A stretch of 64,000 nt of DNA from DASUZB01 sp036377075. GTDB taxonomy: Bacteria; Actinomycetota; CALGFH01. Below the pieces are notes generated by a model, which worked only from the letters and a program-made list of their open reading frames with translations, was not told the DNA's origin and searched no databases. This document shows, piece after piece, positions 1 to 8,250 of this stretch; within the stretch, counting starts at the first letter, position 1, and the number at the start of each line of letters is the position of its first letter. The DNA lies in assembly GCA_036377075.1 (NCBI GenBank), contig DASUZB010000012.1:10758-74757 (forward strand), read 5' to 3'. The translations under genes and the position numbers were made by a program.

Positions 1-495
1 CTGATCGAGCTGTTGGACGACGACGTCGCTGCCGCCGAGCGAGCGCTCCGCCGAGGGTACGAGGCGTTGGAGCGGCGCCACGCGACAGCATCTCGCGCCA
101 ACGTCGCTGCCCTGCTCGCTCGCGTGCTCCTGCGGCAGGGCCGTGACCCGGAGGCGGAGCACTACACGCAGATCTGCGAGTCGCTCACCGCGCTCGGGCA
201 GCTCGACACCCGTATCAAATGGCGCGGGATCCGTGCGGTCGTCATGGCGCACCGTGGCGAGCTGGACGCGGCGGAGGACCTTGCCCGGTTCGCAGTCAAG
301 CTCGCGAAGGGCTCCGAGCAGCTCGACTCCCAGGCGGAGGCGCTGACCGACCTCGCCGAGGTCCTGCGCGCGACGAAGGATCCAGCCAAGCATCGTGAAG
401 CTGACGAACTGATCGAGCAGGCGATCGAGATGTACGAGAAGAAGGGCAACGTGGCAGCTCAGACGAAGCTCAGGCGGCCAGCGAACGCAACCTGA
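1..495 (+). CDS. C-terminal part of a TPR-repeat protein (5' end outside window)
   Basis: The frame is open from the first base of the window and ends at TGA 493-495, so at least 164 residues are present and the start lies upstream. The sequence is helical, with repeated A/L/E patterns about 34-40 residues apart (for example around LLRQGRDPEAEHY and HRGELDAAEDLARFA), typical of tetratricopeptide repeats. Such C-termini are common in actinobacterial multidomain regulators and in adenylate-cyclase-like proteins, where the TPR part binds protein partners. The catalytic or DNA-binding part is not visible, so no function is assigned. The internal TTG at 13 is unlikely to be the real start because coding continues before it. 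Confidence 0.7.
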   Translation: MIELLDDDVAAAERALRRGYEALERRHATASRANVAALLARVLLRQGRDPEAEHYTQICESLTALGQLDTRIKWRGIRAVVMAHRGELDAAEDLARFAVKLAKGSEQLDSQAEALTDLAEVLRATKDPAKHREADELIEQAIEMYEKKGNVAAQTKLRRPANAT

Positions 496-615
496 CGCGA
501 GCAAGTGTCAGCAACCTGACAGTCGTTCCGTCGTGGTCTGAGCGAGCATGGCACCCTCGAGTCGTCACCGTACTCAGGGTAGGACCGTGCCGTGGCATCC
601 CTCGGAGGACGACGG

Positions 616-762
616 ATGCGAACTCTGCTGTTTGACCTGCGCTCCGCTGGCTTCGTTGCTGCGTTCGTGCTTCTGACCAGGTTGGCGGCTCCGCTCTTGG
701 GGCGCGGGCTCCATTTGCGTACCCACGTGCAGCACCGGACGGCCACGCCGAAGCCATCCTGA
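616..762 (+). CDS. Possible 48-residue membrane peptide
   Basis: A short frame begins with ATG 616, preceded by GGAGGAC at a usual spacing (GGAGGACGACGG then ATG), and stops 5 bases before the hutF start. The product has one hydrophobic stretch (residues about 11-29, FVAAFVLLTRLAAPLLG) and a basic, His-rich tail. I do not recognise a family. It could be a real small membrane protein translated ahead of hutF, or a leader ORF. The support is only the ribosome binding site, the position and the hydrophobic segment. Codon use is less G/C-biased at third positions than in hutF, which weakens the case. Confidence 0.35.
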   Translation: MRTLLFDLRSAGFVAAFVLLTRLAAPLLGRGLHLRTHVQHRTATPKPS

Positions 763-767
763 CGCGC

Positions 768-2099
768 GTGACCCAGTGGTGGGCTGAGCGCGCCTGGCTT
801 GGGGGCGAGCACGTCGCCGAGCGGGTACTGATCCAGACCGACGGCGAGCGGGTGACCGCGGTGGAGGCCGGCCGGGACGCCCCGGCGGGCGCTCGGCGAC
901 TCTCGGGTCTGGTCCTTCCCGGGCTGGCCAACGCGCACTCGCACGCCTTCCACCGGGCACTGCGGGGCCGCACGCACGCCGGGCGGGGGGACTTCTGGTC
1001 CTGGCGGGAGCGGATGTACGAGCTGGCGGGGCGGCTGGAGCCCGACGGCTACCTCGCGCTCGCCCGCGCCGCCTACGCGGAGATGGCCCTGGCCGGTATC
1101 ACCGCCGTGGGCGAATTCCACTACCTGCACCATCCGCCCGGTGGGGGCCGTTACGCCGACCCCAACGCCTTCGGCGCCGCCCTGGCGTCGGCCGCGGCCG
1201 ACGCCGGCGTGCGCCTCACCCTGCTCGACGCTTGCTACCTTCAGGCCGACGTGGACGGCAGCCCGCTCGAAGGGCCGCAGCTTCGCTTCGGCGACGGCGA
1301 CGCGGAAGCCTGGGCGGCGAGGGCCTCCGCCTTGGGCGACGGTGCCGTGCGCGTCGGCGCGGCGATCCACTCGGTGCGGGCCGTGCCGGCCGCCGCCATG
1401 CGGGTGGTCGCGGCCTGGGCCACCGAGCGGGATGCCCCGCTCCACCTGCACCTGTCGGAGCAGCGCCGTGAGAACCAGGCGAGCCTGGCCGCCACCGGGC
1501 TGACGCCGGCCGCGCTCTGCGCCGGGAACGGCGTGCTCGGCCCGCGCACCACCGCGGTGCACGCCACCCACCTGGACGACGGCGACGTCGGGCTGCTCGG
1601 TAGCAGCGCCACCGCCGTCTGCATGTGCCCCACGACCGAGCGCGACCTGGCCGACGGCATCGGCCCCGCAGGCCGGCTGGCCGCGGCCGGGTCGCCGCTC
1701 GCCCTCGGCTCGGACAGCCACGCGGTGGTCGACCTGTTCGAGGAGGCCCGTGCCGTCGAGCTGGACGAGCGCCTGGCGACCGGCCGGCGCGGCCATCACC
1801 GCCCGAACGACCTGCTCGCCGCCGCCACCGAGGGCGGCATGCGCGCCCTCGGCCGGCCCGAGGGCGGCGCCATCGCCCCGGGCAGGCTGGCCGACCTGGT
1901 GGCCGTGCGGCTCGACACGCCCCGCCTCGCCGGCGCTCCCGCCGACGACCTGCTCGCCGCCGTCGTGTTCGCGGCCAGCGCCGCCGACGTCTCCGACGTG
2001 GTCGTCGGCGGCCGCCAGGTCGTCGCCGACGGCCGCCACCTCCTGGTCGGCGACGTCGGCGCCGCCTTGGACAAGGCCATCCGCGCGGTGACGGATTGA
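768..2099 (+). CDS. hutF: Formimidoylglutamate deiminase
   Basis: The 443-residue amidohydrolase matches HutF, which converts N-formimidoyl-L-glutamate to N-formyl-L-glutamate and ammonia in the five-step histidine degradation route. A metal-binding HSHAFH motif lies near residue 56 after the strand LVLPGLANA. Further metal or substrate residues are in HLHLSE (about 225) and GSDSHA (about 314). The N-terminal composite beta domain and C-terminal return strand (ADLVAVRLD) are present, and the length is normal for the family. The GTG start at 768 is chosen because the protein begins as HutF does. No hutG, hutH, hutU or hutI is visible nearby, so the partner enzymes must be encoded elsewhere. 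Confidence 0.9.
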   Translation: MTQWWAERAWLGGEHVAERVLIQTDGERVTAVEAGRDAPAGARRLSGLVLPGLANAHSHAFHRALRGRTHAGRGDFWSWRERMYELAGRLEPDGYLALARAAYAEMALAGITAVGEFHYLHHPPGGGRYADPNAFGAALASAAADAGVRLTLLDACYLQADVDGSPLEGPQLRFGDGDAEAWAARASALGDGAVRVGAAIHSVRAVPAAAMRVVAAWATERDAPLHLHLSEQRRENQASLAATGLTPAALCAGNGVLGPRTTAVHATHLDDGDVGLLGSSATAVCMCPTTERDLADGIGPAGRLAAAGSPLALGSDSHAVVDLFEEARAVELDERLATGRRGHHRPNDLLAAATEGGMRALGRPEGGAIAPGRLADLVAVRLDTPRLAGAPADDLLAAVVFAASAADVSDVVVGGRQVVADGRHLLVGDVGAALDKAIRAVTD

Positions 2100-2277
2100 G
2101 TCCCGAACTGCCAGGCCGGCACGGGGGCGGGGTGCGGCGGGACAAGGTGACCGGCTCGACCGGTCACGGTGGTATTGGCACGGGCCGCCCTGGCTCCCTA
2201 TGGTTCAGGGGCTTCGTCCGCGGCCCCGGTGGGGGCGCGGGCAGCGGACGCCGTACCGACCGGGAGGAGGCATCGCC

Positions 2278-2667
2278 GTGCAAGTGCGCAACTTGATGAA
2301 GGTCCCCGTGGTGTCGATCGAGCCGGACCGCTCGGTCCGGGAGGCCGCCCGGCTCATGCAGGACAACGTGATCGGCTCGGTGGTGGTGCAGGAGAGCGGC
2401 CGCACGGTCGGCATCATGACCGAGCGGGACGTGCTCCGCGCCGTGGCCGACGGCCGCGACGTCGAGCAGACCAGCGTCGACGACCTCATGACCAAGAAGC
2501 TCGTCAGCGTCGGACCGAACTTCGACGTGGTGGTGGCCGCGAGCGTGATGACCGCGCACCGCATCCGCCACCTGGTGGTGCAGGAGGAGGACCGTGTGAT
2601 CGGCGTGCTCTCCCTGCGCGACGTGCTCTCCACCTTCCTGCCCGAGCAGGTGCACGACCAGGCCTGA
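2278..2667 (+). CDS. CBS-domain pair protein
   Basis: This 129-residue protein consists of two CBS motifs and nothing else: the first starts at VRNLMKVPVVSIEPD with EAARLMQDNVIGSVVV, and the second at VDDLMTKKLVSVGPN with AASVMTAHRIRHLVVQ. CBS pairs form Bateman modules that usually bind adenosine nucleotides and act as energy sensors. The start is GTG 2278 because GGGAGGAGG (2262-2270) lies 7 bases before it. The frame is open further upstream, but that extension has no domain content. A stand-alone pair like this commonly acts in trans or as a homodimer, and its partner cannot be told from here. Confidence 0.85.
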   Translation: MQVRNLMKVPVVSIEPDRSVREAARLMQDNVIGSVVVQESGRTVGIMTERDVLRAVADGRDVEQTSVDDLMTKKLVSVGPNFDVVVAASVMTAHRIRHLVVQEEDRVIGVLSLRDVLSTFLPEQVHDQA

Positions 2668-2698
2668 GGTAGGCGCCCCTCCTCCTCGGGCCTACCGC

Positions 2699-3478
2699 TC
2701 ACGCCTCGGGCAGGCGGATCACGTCGAAGACCGCGCCCCGCGGGTCGCGCAGCAACGCGAAGCGGCCGTTGGGGGAGTCGGTCGGCGGCAGGTTCACCCC
2801 GGCGCCGAGCTCGGTGGCCTGCTTCACCACGGCGTCGGTGTCGGCGACGGCGAAGTACGGCGCCCAGTGGGCCGGGACCTCGGCCGGCCAGTCCGCGGTC
2901 ATCTGCATGACGCCCCCGGCCATCCTGCCCTTGACCGAGAAGGTCGCGTAGGGCGGGCCGCCCTCTCCGGTGTCGACGTCGTCCCAGCCGTGGCCGAACA
3001 CGGCCGTGTAGAAGCGCTTGGCGGCGTCGATGTCACGGGTTGCCAGCTCGTGCCAGCAGACCGCGCCGGGCTCGTTGACCAGCTGCGCCCCGAAGTGGCG
3101 GCCGGCCTGCCACATGCCGAACACGGCGCCGGTCGGGTCGGTGACGACCGCCATGCGCCCCTCCTCGCCGACGTCCATCGGCGGCATGTCGACCGTGCCG
3201 CCGGCCGCGGTGGCGCGCCCGACGGCAGCGTCGACGTCGTCGACCGCGAAGTAGGTCGTCCAGGCGGTCGGCACGCCCTCAGGGGCGGGCTCGCCGCTGA
3301 TGCCGGCCACCGGCTTCCCGCGCACCTCGCACATCGTGTAGTAGCCGAGCTCGCCCGTGCCGACCTGCAGCTCCCAGCCGAACAGCTCGCCGTAGAACCG
3401 CCGCGCCGCGGCCGGGTCGCTGGTCATGAGGTCGGTCCACGACGGCGTGCCCGGCTCGTACGAACTCACCTCGGCCAT
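2699..3478 (-). CDS. Tandem VOC (glyoxalase-like) domain protein
   Basis: The 259-residue protein has two vicinal-oxygen-chelate domains, residues about 1-125 and 130-259, each with the pattern TSDPAAARRFYGELFGW or TRDIDAAKRFYTAVFGH and a closing DPTGAVFGMWQ or DPRGAVFDVIR. The layout resembles actinobacterial CFP32-type proteins, which are glyoxalase/bleomycin-resistance-fold proteins of mostly unknown substrate. The start is ATG 3478 rather than the in-frame ATG at 3496, because AGGAGG sits between the two ATGs, 5 bases before the second. It is transcribed toward the CBS gene. The exact reaction is unknown. Confidence 0.85.
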   Translation of the reverse strand: MAEVSSYEPGTPSWTDLMTSDPAAARRFYGELFGWELQVGTGELGYYTMCEVRGKPVAGISGEPAPEGVPTAWTTYFAVDDVDAAVGRATAAGGTVDMPPMDVGEEGRMAVVTDPTGAVFGMWQAGRHFGAQLVNEPGAVCWHELATRDIDAAKRFYTAVFGHGWDDVDTGEGGPPYATFSVKGRMAGGVMQMTADWPAEVPAHWAPYFAVADTDAVVKQATELGAGVNLPPTDSPNGRFALLRDPRGAVFDVIRLPEA

Positions 3479-3628
3479 CTCTACCTCCTGTGTCATGCGT
3501 CGAGAAGTTGGCAGGGTTTGGTCTTGCTCGGGTCGGGATCCTCCGTCTTCGGAGGGGCTCCCCGTCCGTGTTCGCGTGAGCGTGGGTAGGCGACCGGAAG
3601 TAGGTCTGGCGCGGTGTGCGGCCTCCGA

Positions 3629-4015
3629 TCAGGGGCGGCGGCCCGCAAGGACGCAGAACTCGTTCCCCTCCGGGTCGGCAAGTACGACCCAGCTCACATC
3701 GCCTTGGCCGACGTCGGCGTGTCGAGCACCTAGGTCGAGCAGGCGACGGACCTCTTCGTCCTGCTCCCTGTCGGTTGGGTTGACGTCGAGGTGCAGCCTG
3801 TTCTTGACGGTCTTGCCCTCGGGCACGCGCGCGAACGTCAACGCCGGTGGCACTGGGCCAAGGCGGTCCTTGCCTTCAGGCACCGTAGGGGAGCCAATTG
3901 TGACAATTTCGTCGTCTTCGCCCTGCACCTCGTAGTCGAGGACCGAGCACCAGAACCGGGCGAGACCGTTGGGATCGGCACAGTCGATGACAAGCTCGGT
4001 GAACTTACTGGTCAT
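3629..4015 (-). CDS. Single-domain VOC (glyoxalase-like) protein
   Basis: A 128-residue VOC-fold protein begins with FTELVIDCADPNGLARFW and ends with VLADPEGNEFCVL, the two signature halves of the glyoxalase-like domain often seen in stand-alone actinobacterial proteins of unknown substrate. ATG 4015 is the start because GGGAGG lies about 7 bases upstream. The longer open frame above it has no domain content and reads like antisense of noncoding DNA. A gap of about 150 bases separates it from the neighbouring two-domain VOC gene, so they may not share a transcript. Confidence 0.85.
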   Translation of the reverse strand: MTSKFTELVIDCADPNGLARFWCSVLDYEVQGEDDEIVTIGSPTVPEGKDRLGPVPPALTFARVPEGKTVKNRLHLDVNPTDREQDEEVRRLLDLGARHADVGQGDVSWVVLADPEGNEFCVLAGRRP

Positions 4016-4205
4016 GTCAGGACCTCCCATCTCGACCGCTCGACGCAACCCCTGCCGGAAAGGTTGACTCACTCCACCTGGTAGGAGTCGAACATACGTT
4101 CGAATCAATAGGAGCATAGCTGGACCGCGCGACAGGGTCTTCCCCGCCACCATCCCACCTTCGCCCGCCGAGCTCACTCCCCCGAACGGGCCATCAGGCG
4201 CACGG

Positions 4206-4541
4206 TCAGTAGACCCGGCCACCGGGCCTGGCCGGCCGGCTCGGGACGAGCAGGGAGAGGCCGCCGTCCTGTGCCGGCACGCCGAGCAGCAGCACCTCGG
4301 AGTTGAAGCCGGCGATGTTCTTCGGGTGCAGGTTGACGACCGCGACGAGCTGGCGGCCGAGCAGCTCCTCGGCCTGGTAGTCACGCTTCGCCTGGGCGCT
4401 CGACCACTTCACGCCGACCTCCGGGCCGAAATCGACCTGCACCTTGTAGCTCGGCGTGCGCGCCCGGGAGAACTCCTCGACCGCCATGACCAGGCCGGTG
4501 CGCATGTCCACCCTGTCGAAGTCGGCGTACTCGATCGCCAT
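4206..4541 (-). CDS. csaA: tRNA-binding domain protein, CsaA-like
   Basis: This 111-residue protein is a single OB-fold of the EMAP-II/CsaA type. It begins FDRVDMRTGLVMAVEEF and contains KVQVDFG, the SSAQ segment and VAVVNLHPKNIAG, which correspond to the tRNA-binding and dimer regions of CsaA. CsaA proteins are dimeric tRNA-binding proteins reported to have chaperone-like activity in Bacillus. The length matches the family (about 110). The start ATG 4541 is preceded by GGAGG at 7 bases. The in-cell role in actinobacteria is not established, so the symbol is by family similarity only. Confidence 0.85.
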   Translation of the reverse strand: MAIEYADFDRVDMRTGLVMAVEEFSRARTPSYKVQVDFGPEVGVKWSSAQAKRDYQAEELLGRQLVAVVNLHPKNIAGFNSEVLLLGVPAQDGGLSLLVPSRPARPGGRVY

Positions 4542-4740
4542 CGCTCAGCCTCCATCCGGTCGGCAAGGACGGCGCTCATGTGCTGGCGCCGCCGGCGCGG
4601 GTGACTCTTGCGGCCCCACCCGGCGGCCGTCAACGCGGTCGCCTCGACCAGTCCGGTCCGTGGCGTCGAAGGCCCTCCCCAACTGAAGGCGGCGCTACGC
4701 TACCGCCTGACGGGGGAGAGGACCTACAGGGGGGACGAGG

Positions 4741-5322
4741 GTGGCCACGCCGAAATTGCAGCTCGCGCAGGACCCGGAGGCCGACGGGCTGCTCGCCCGC
4801 GACCCGCTCGCCCTGCTGATCGGGATGCTGCTCGATCAGCAGTTCCCGATGGAGCGTGCCTTCGCCTCACCCTGGCTGCTGGCGCAGCGGCTGGGCGTCA
4901 CCGAGCTGGACCCGGCCGCGATCGCGGCCCACGACCCGGAGGACTTCGCCAGGCTGATGGCCGGGCCGCCGGCGCTGCACCGCTACCCGGCTGCGATGGC
5001 CGGGCGGGTGCAGGTCCTCTGCCGCCTCGTCGTGGAGACGTACGGGGGCGACGCGGCCGCACTGTGGCGCGGCGCGCCGAGCGGCGCCGAGCTGCTGCGG
5101 CGGATCAAGGCCCTGCCCGCCTTCGGCGAGCAGAAGGCGCGCATCCTCGTCGCCCTGCTCGGCAAGCAGCTCGGCGTCGACCCGCCCGGCTGGCGGGAGG
5201 CCGCCGGCCCCTACGGCGAGGAGGGCAGCCGCCGCTCGGTGGCCGACGTGACCGACGCCGACAGCCTCGCCGCCGTGCGCGCCGCCAAGCAGGCGGCCAA
5301 GCGCACCGCCCGCGGCGCCTGA
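4741..5322 (+). CDS. HhH-GPD-type DNA repair protein
   Basis: The 193-residue protein fits the actinobacterial group annotated as HhH-GPD-type base excision repair proteins. The N-terminus has DPLALLIGMLLDQQFPMERAF, the start of the helical domain. Residues about 119-140 (LLRRIKALPAFGEQKARILV) form the helix-hairpin-helix that grips the DNA backbone, and the C-terminal segment DVTDADSLAAVRAAK is also typical. The canonical Gly-Pro-Asp loop with the catalytic Asp is not obvious, so substrate and glycosylase activity are uncertain. The GTG start at 4741 follows the GA-rich stretch GGGGGACGAGG. Confidence 0.8.
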   Translation: MATPKLQLAQDPEADGLLARDPLALLIGMLLDQQFPMERAFASPWLLAQRLGVTELDPAAIAAHDPEDFARLMAGPPALHRYPAAMAGRVQVLCRLVVETYGGDAAALWRGAPSGAELLRRIKALPAFGEQKARILVALLGKQLGVDPPGWREAAGPYGEEGSRRSVADVTDADSLAAVRAAKQAAKRTARGA

Positions 5323-5417
5323 GCCACCGGGCGCCCTCTCGGCCAGCCCGTCACGCCCCGGCGGGGCCGGTCGGCCTCGGCGATCCACCGGCTCGACGGC
5401 CGCCTCCCAGGGGATGC

Positions 5418-5458
5418 TTGCATCTGTATGAACGCCCCCGTATATTCGACGCCGAATA
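5418..5458 (+). promoter_or_regulatory. Predicted promoter with overlapping inverted repeat (PadR operator candidate)
   Basis: TTGCAT (5418-5423) and TATATT (5441-5446) are separated by 17 bases, a good housekeeping-type promoter. The -10 box overlaps the inverted repeat TATTCG-ACGC-CGAATA (5443-5458). Its position between the -10 box and the padR start suggests autoregulation by the PadR protein encoded 20 bases downstream. It is an AT-rich island in GC-rich DNA. Protein binding is inferred, not shown. Confidence 0.6.
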
Positions 5459-5477
5459 CTAGGGGCAGGAGAAACTG

Positions 5478-6152
5478 ATGACCTCGAAGCGGAAGGTGGC
5501 CAACCCGCTCGCCCTGGCGGTGCTCGGCGTGCTCCTGGAGCGGCCGATGCACCCCTACGAGATCGGGTTCACACTGCGCCACCGCCACAAGGAGGACAGC
5601 ATCAAGCTCAACTACGGCTCCCTCTACACCGTGGTCGACGCGCTGCAGCGCGAGGGCATGATCCGCGCCAAGGAGACCGTGCGCGAGGGCCGGCGGCCGG
5701 AGCGGACCGTCTACGCGCTCACCGACGCGGGCCGGGACGAGTTCTACGACTGGCTGCGCGAGCTGCTGCGCGCGCCGGTCAAGGAGTTCCCGCAGTTCCT
5801 TGCCGGGCTCGCCCAGATCCCGGCGCTGCTGCCGCCCGACGCCGCGGCCGTCCTCGAGGAGCGGGCGGTCCGCCTGGAGGCGCAGATCCAGGAGCGGCGA
5901 TCGCTCTGGGAGACCCTCCTGCGCGAGAACCGCCTGCCGCGCGCCGTGCTGATCGAGGACGAGTACCAGCTCGCGATGCTCCGGGCCGAGTTGGACTGGG
6001 TCCGCGGGGTCGTGCGCGAGATCGAGAGCGGCGAGCTCGCCTGGTCCTACCCCGAGCTGGAGGAGCTCTCCAAGCGGACCTGGGCGGAGGCCCGTCCGCA
6101 GCGGGAAGGCGCGAACCGGAGCGGACCGCGAGCGGGGGAGGTGCGCCGGTGA
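5478..6152 (+). CDS. PadR-family transcriptional regulator
   Basis: This 224-residue protein has an N-terminal winged helix (residues about 8-88) with the PadR signature PLALAVLGVLLERPMHPYEI, KLNYGSLYTVVDALQREGMI and PERTVYALTDAGRDEFYDWL, followed by a helical PadR C-terminal (Vir-type) dimerisation domain to about residue 195. PadR proteins usually repress adjacent transporter or detoxification genes and are released by a small ligand. Downstream is a DrrAB-like ABC exporter, so it probably controls multidrug efflux. The ATG start at 5478 follows GGCAGGAG. A promoter-operator candidate lies just upstream. Confidence 0.9.
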   Translation: MTSKRKVANPLALAVLGVLLERPMHPYEIGFTLRHRHKEDSIKLNYGSLYTVVDALQREGMIRAKETVREGRRPERTVYALTDAGRDEFYDWLRELLRAPVKEFPQFLAGLAQIPALLPPDAAAVLEERAVRLEAQIQERRSLWETLLRENRLPRAVLIEDEYQLAMLRAELDWVRGVVREIESGELAWSYPELEELSKRTWAEARPQREGANRSGPRAGEVRR

Positions 6153-6328
6153 GCTGAGCTGCGACGACCCCTGGCGGGGTGTTGCCGCACGCCGCCAGGG
6201 GCCGTACCCCCGGGCCGGTCCAGCCAGAGGCCGAACCTGGTGCCCAAGGTGCGCAATCCGAAGGATAGCCAGGTCGGGCCCCTGTGGACAGCAAGCGAGA
6301 CGAACACCGTCCACGGAGGTAGACGGAC

Positions 6329-7345
6329 ATGACTGTCCAGCGAGCGCCGCTCGCCGAGGAGTCCCCCGGCGGCGTGGCGCAAGCCATCGAGGTCGACGAC
6401 CTGGTCAAGACGTATCCCGGCGACGTCCGCGCGCTCGCCGGGATCAGCCTGAAGGTGCCGGCCGGGGCGGTCTTCGCCCTGCTCGGGCCGAACGGTGCCG
6501 GCAAGACCACCGCCGTCAAGATCCTCACCACCCTGTCCCGCCCCGACGGCGGCGGCGCCCGCGTCGCCGGCTTTGACGTGCTGCGCGAGCCCGACCGGGT
6601 GCGCCGCGCGATCGGGGTGGTGGCGCAGCGCTCCGGCGTCGACCGCGAGGCGACCGGCCGCGAGAACCTGACCCTGCAGGGCCAGCTCCACGGCCTGCGT
6701 GGCGGCCGGCTGAAGGGCCGCGTCGCCGAGCTGCTCGACCGCTTCGGCCTGGCCACGGCGGCCGACCGGGTGACCGGCGGCTACTCCGGCGGCATGCAGC
6801 GCCGCCTCGACATCGCCCTCGGGCTGGTCCACGAGCCGCGGGTGCTGTTCCTGGACGAGCCGACCACCGGCCTCGACCCGGAGGTGCGGGCCTCCATGTG
6901 GGAGGAGATCGCGCGGCTGACCGACGCCGACGGCCTCACCGTGCTCCTCACCACCCACTACCTGGAGGAGGCCGACCGCCTGGCGGGGCGCCTGGCGATC
7001 ATGGACCGCGGCCGCGTGGTGGCCGAGGGCACGCCGGAGGAGCTCAAGCGCGAGCTGCGCGGCGACGCCATCCACGTGGAGCTGGCCGAGGCCGAGGAGG
7101 AGGCCCGGGTCCGGGCCGCGCTGGCGTGCCTCGACGGCGCCCTGCGCGAGGTCGCCCTCGACGGCCGCTGGCTGCGGGCCAGGGTCGACGACGGCGCCAG
7201 CGCCGTCCCGCAGGTGCTCGGGGCGCTCGACGCCGCCGGGGTCAAGGCCGCCGCCGTGACCATCGCGCGGCCCTCGCTCGACGACGTCTACCTGCGCCAC
7301 ACCGGGCGCAGCTTCACCAGGGCCGACGAGGAGGGCACCCGATGA
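6329..7345 (+). CDS. ABC exporter ATP-binding protein, DrrA type
   Basis: The 338-residue ATPase has Walker A GPNGAGKTT (about residue 53), signature YSGGMQRRL (about 151), Walker B VLFLDEPTTGLDP (about 173) and the switch His in TTHYLEEAD. The extended C-terminal region, residues about 230-325, is that of daunorubicin-resistance (DrrA) ATPases, ending IARPSLDDVYLRHTGR. It powers the permease encoded immediately downstream, with overlapping stop and start. ATG 6329 follows GGAGGTAGACGGAC. The substrate is unknown; an amphipathic drug or lipid is the usual cargo of the family. Confidence 0.93.
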   Translation: MTVQRAPLAEESPGGVAQAIEVDDLVKTYPGDVRALAGISLKVPAGAVFALLGPNGAGKTTAVKILTTLSRPDGGGARVAGFDVLREPDRVRRAIGVVAQRSGVDREATGRENLTLQGQLHGLRGGRLKGRVAELLDRFGLATAADRVTGGYSGGMQRRLDIALGLVHEPRVLFLDEPTTGLDPEVRASMWEEIARLTDADGLTVLLTTHYLEEADRLAGRLAIMDRGRVVAEGTPEELKRELRGDAIHVELAEAEEEARVRAALACLDGALREVALDGRWLRARVDDGASAVPQVLGALDAAGVKAAAVTIARPSLDDVYLRHTGRSFTRADEEGTR

Positions 7346-8115
7346 CGACCGTCGCCCACTGCCGCTACATGGCCCTGCGCCACCTGCGCGCCCTCGCCCG
7401 CCAGCCCTGGTACGTGGCCTTCACGCTGGTGCAGCCGATCATCTGGCTGCTGCTGTTCAGCGAGCTGTTCAAGCGGGTGGTGGAGCTGCCCGGCTTCGAC
7501 AGCGGCTCCTACATCGCCTTCCTGACCCCAGGGATCGTGGTGATGACGGCGCTGCAGAGCTCCGGCTGGAACGGCATGAGCATGATCGAGGACCTCGACC
7601 GCGGCGTGCTCGACCGCTTCCTGGTCTCGCCGGCGAGCCGCCTCGCCCTGATCGCCGGGCGCATCATCCAGCTTGCGCTGGTGGCGGCGATCCAGTCGCT
7701 GATCGTGATCGGGCTCGCCTTCGTCCGCGGAGCCCGCTTCGACGGCGGCCCGCTCGGCGTCGCCGTGCTGATCGCCGTCTCGGTGCTGCTGGCCGCGCCG
7801 TTCGGCGCACTCTCCAACGGCCTGGCCCTGCTGGTCCGCAAGGAGGAGTCGATCATCGGCGCGGTGACCCTGGTGATGCTGCCGCTCACCTTCGTCTCGA
7901 CGGTGTTCATGGCCAAGGGGCTGATGCCGGCGTGGATGCGGCACGTGGCCGCGTTCAACCCGGTCGACTGGGCAGTGCGGGCCGGCCGCGAGGCGCTCGG
8001 CGCCCACGTCGAATGGAGCCTGGTCGCCACCCGCTCCGGCTGGCTGCTCGCCCTCGCGGTGGTGTGTGGCTGGTTCGCGACCAGGGCCTTTCGCACCTAC
8101 CAGCGCTCGGCCTGA
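7342..8115 (+). CDS. ABC-2 type permease, DrrB type
   Basis: The 257-residue membrane protein has about six hydrophobic segments (for example VAFTLVQPIIWLLLF, FLTPGIVVMTALQSSG, ALVAAIQSLIVIGLAF, GAVTLVMLPLTFVSTVF, LLALAVVCGWFATRAF) and the ABC-2 motif PxNPVDW near its end (AAFNPVDWAVRAGREAL). ATG 7342 overlaps the TGA of the ATPase gene (ATGA), so translation is likely coupled and the two proteins form one exporter. The larger in-frame extension upstream is inside the ATPase gene and is rejected as coding. The PadR regulator upstream is the likely repressor. Confidence 0.92.
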   Translation: MTTVAHCRYMALRHLRALARQPWYVAFTLVQPIIWLLLFSELFKRVVELPGFDSGSYIAFLTPGIVVMTALQSSGWNGMSMIEDLDRGVLDRFLVSPASRLALIAGRIIQLALVAAIQSLIVIGLAFVRGARFDGGPLGVAVLIAVSVLLAAPFGALSNGLALLVRKEESIIGAVTLVMLPLTFVSTVFMAKGLMPAWMRHVAAFNPVDWAVRAGREALGAHVEWSLVATRSGWLLALAVVCGWFATRAFRTYQRSA

Positions 8116-8124
8116 CGCCACGAC

Positions 8125-8155
8125 GCCCGCGCCCGCCACCCCGGCGGGCGCGGGC
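8125..8155 (+). terminator. Strong hairpin, terminator candidate
   Basis: Bases 8125-8137 (GCCCGCGCCCGCC) and 8143-8155 (GGCGGGCGCGGGC) form a perfect 13-bp stem with a 5-base loop, starting 10 bases after the permease stop. There is no T-run, as is common for actinobacterial terminators. It probably ends the exporter transcript. Confidence 0.65.
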
Positions 8156-8250
8156 ATCGCCGTCCACCTGCCTGCCCGGGTGCGGCGCGGCGGAGTAGCC
8201 CGGCGTGCGGGCTTGACGGCTCGGCCGCGGCGATGGTCCGCTCCTTGGCC

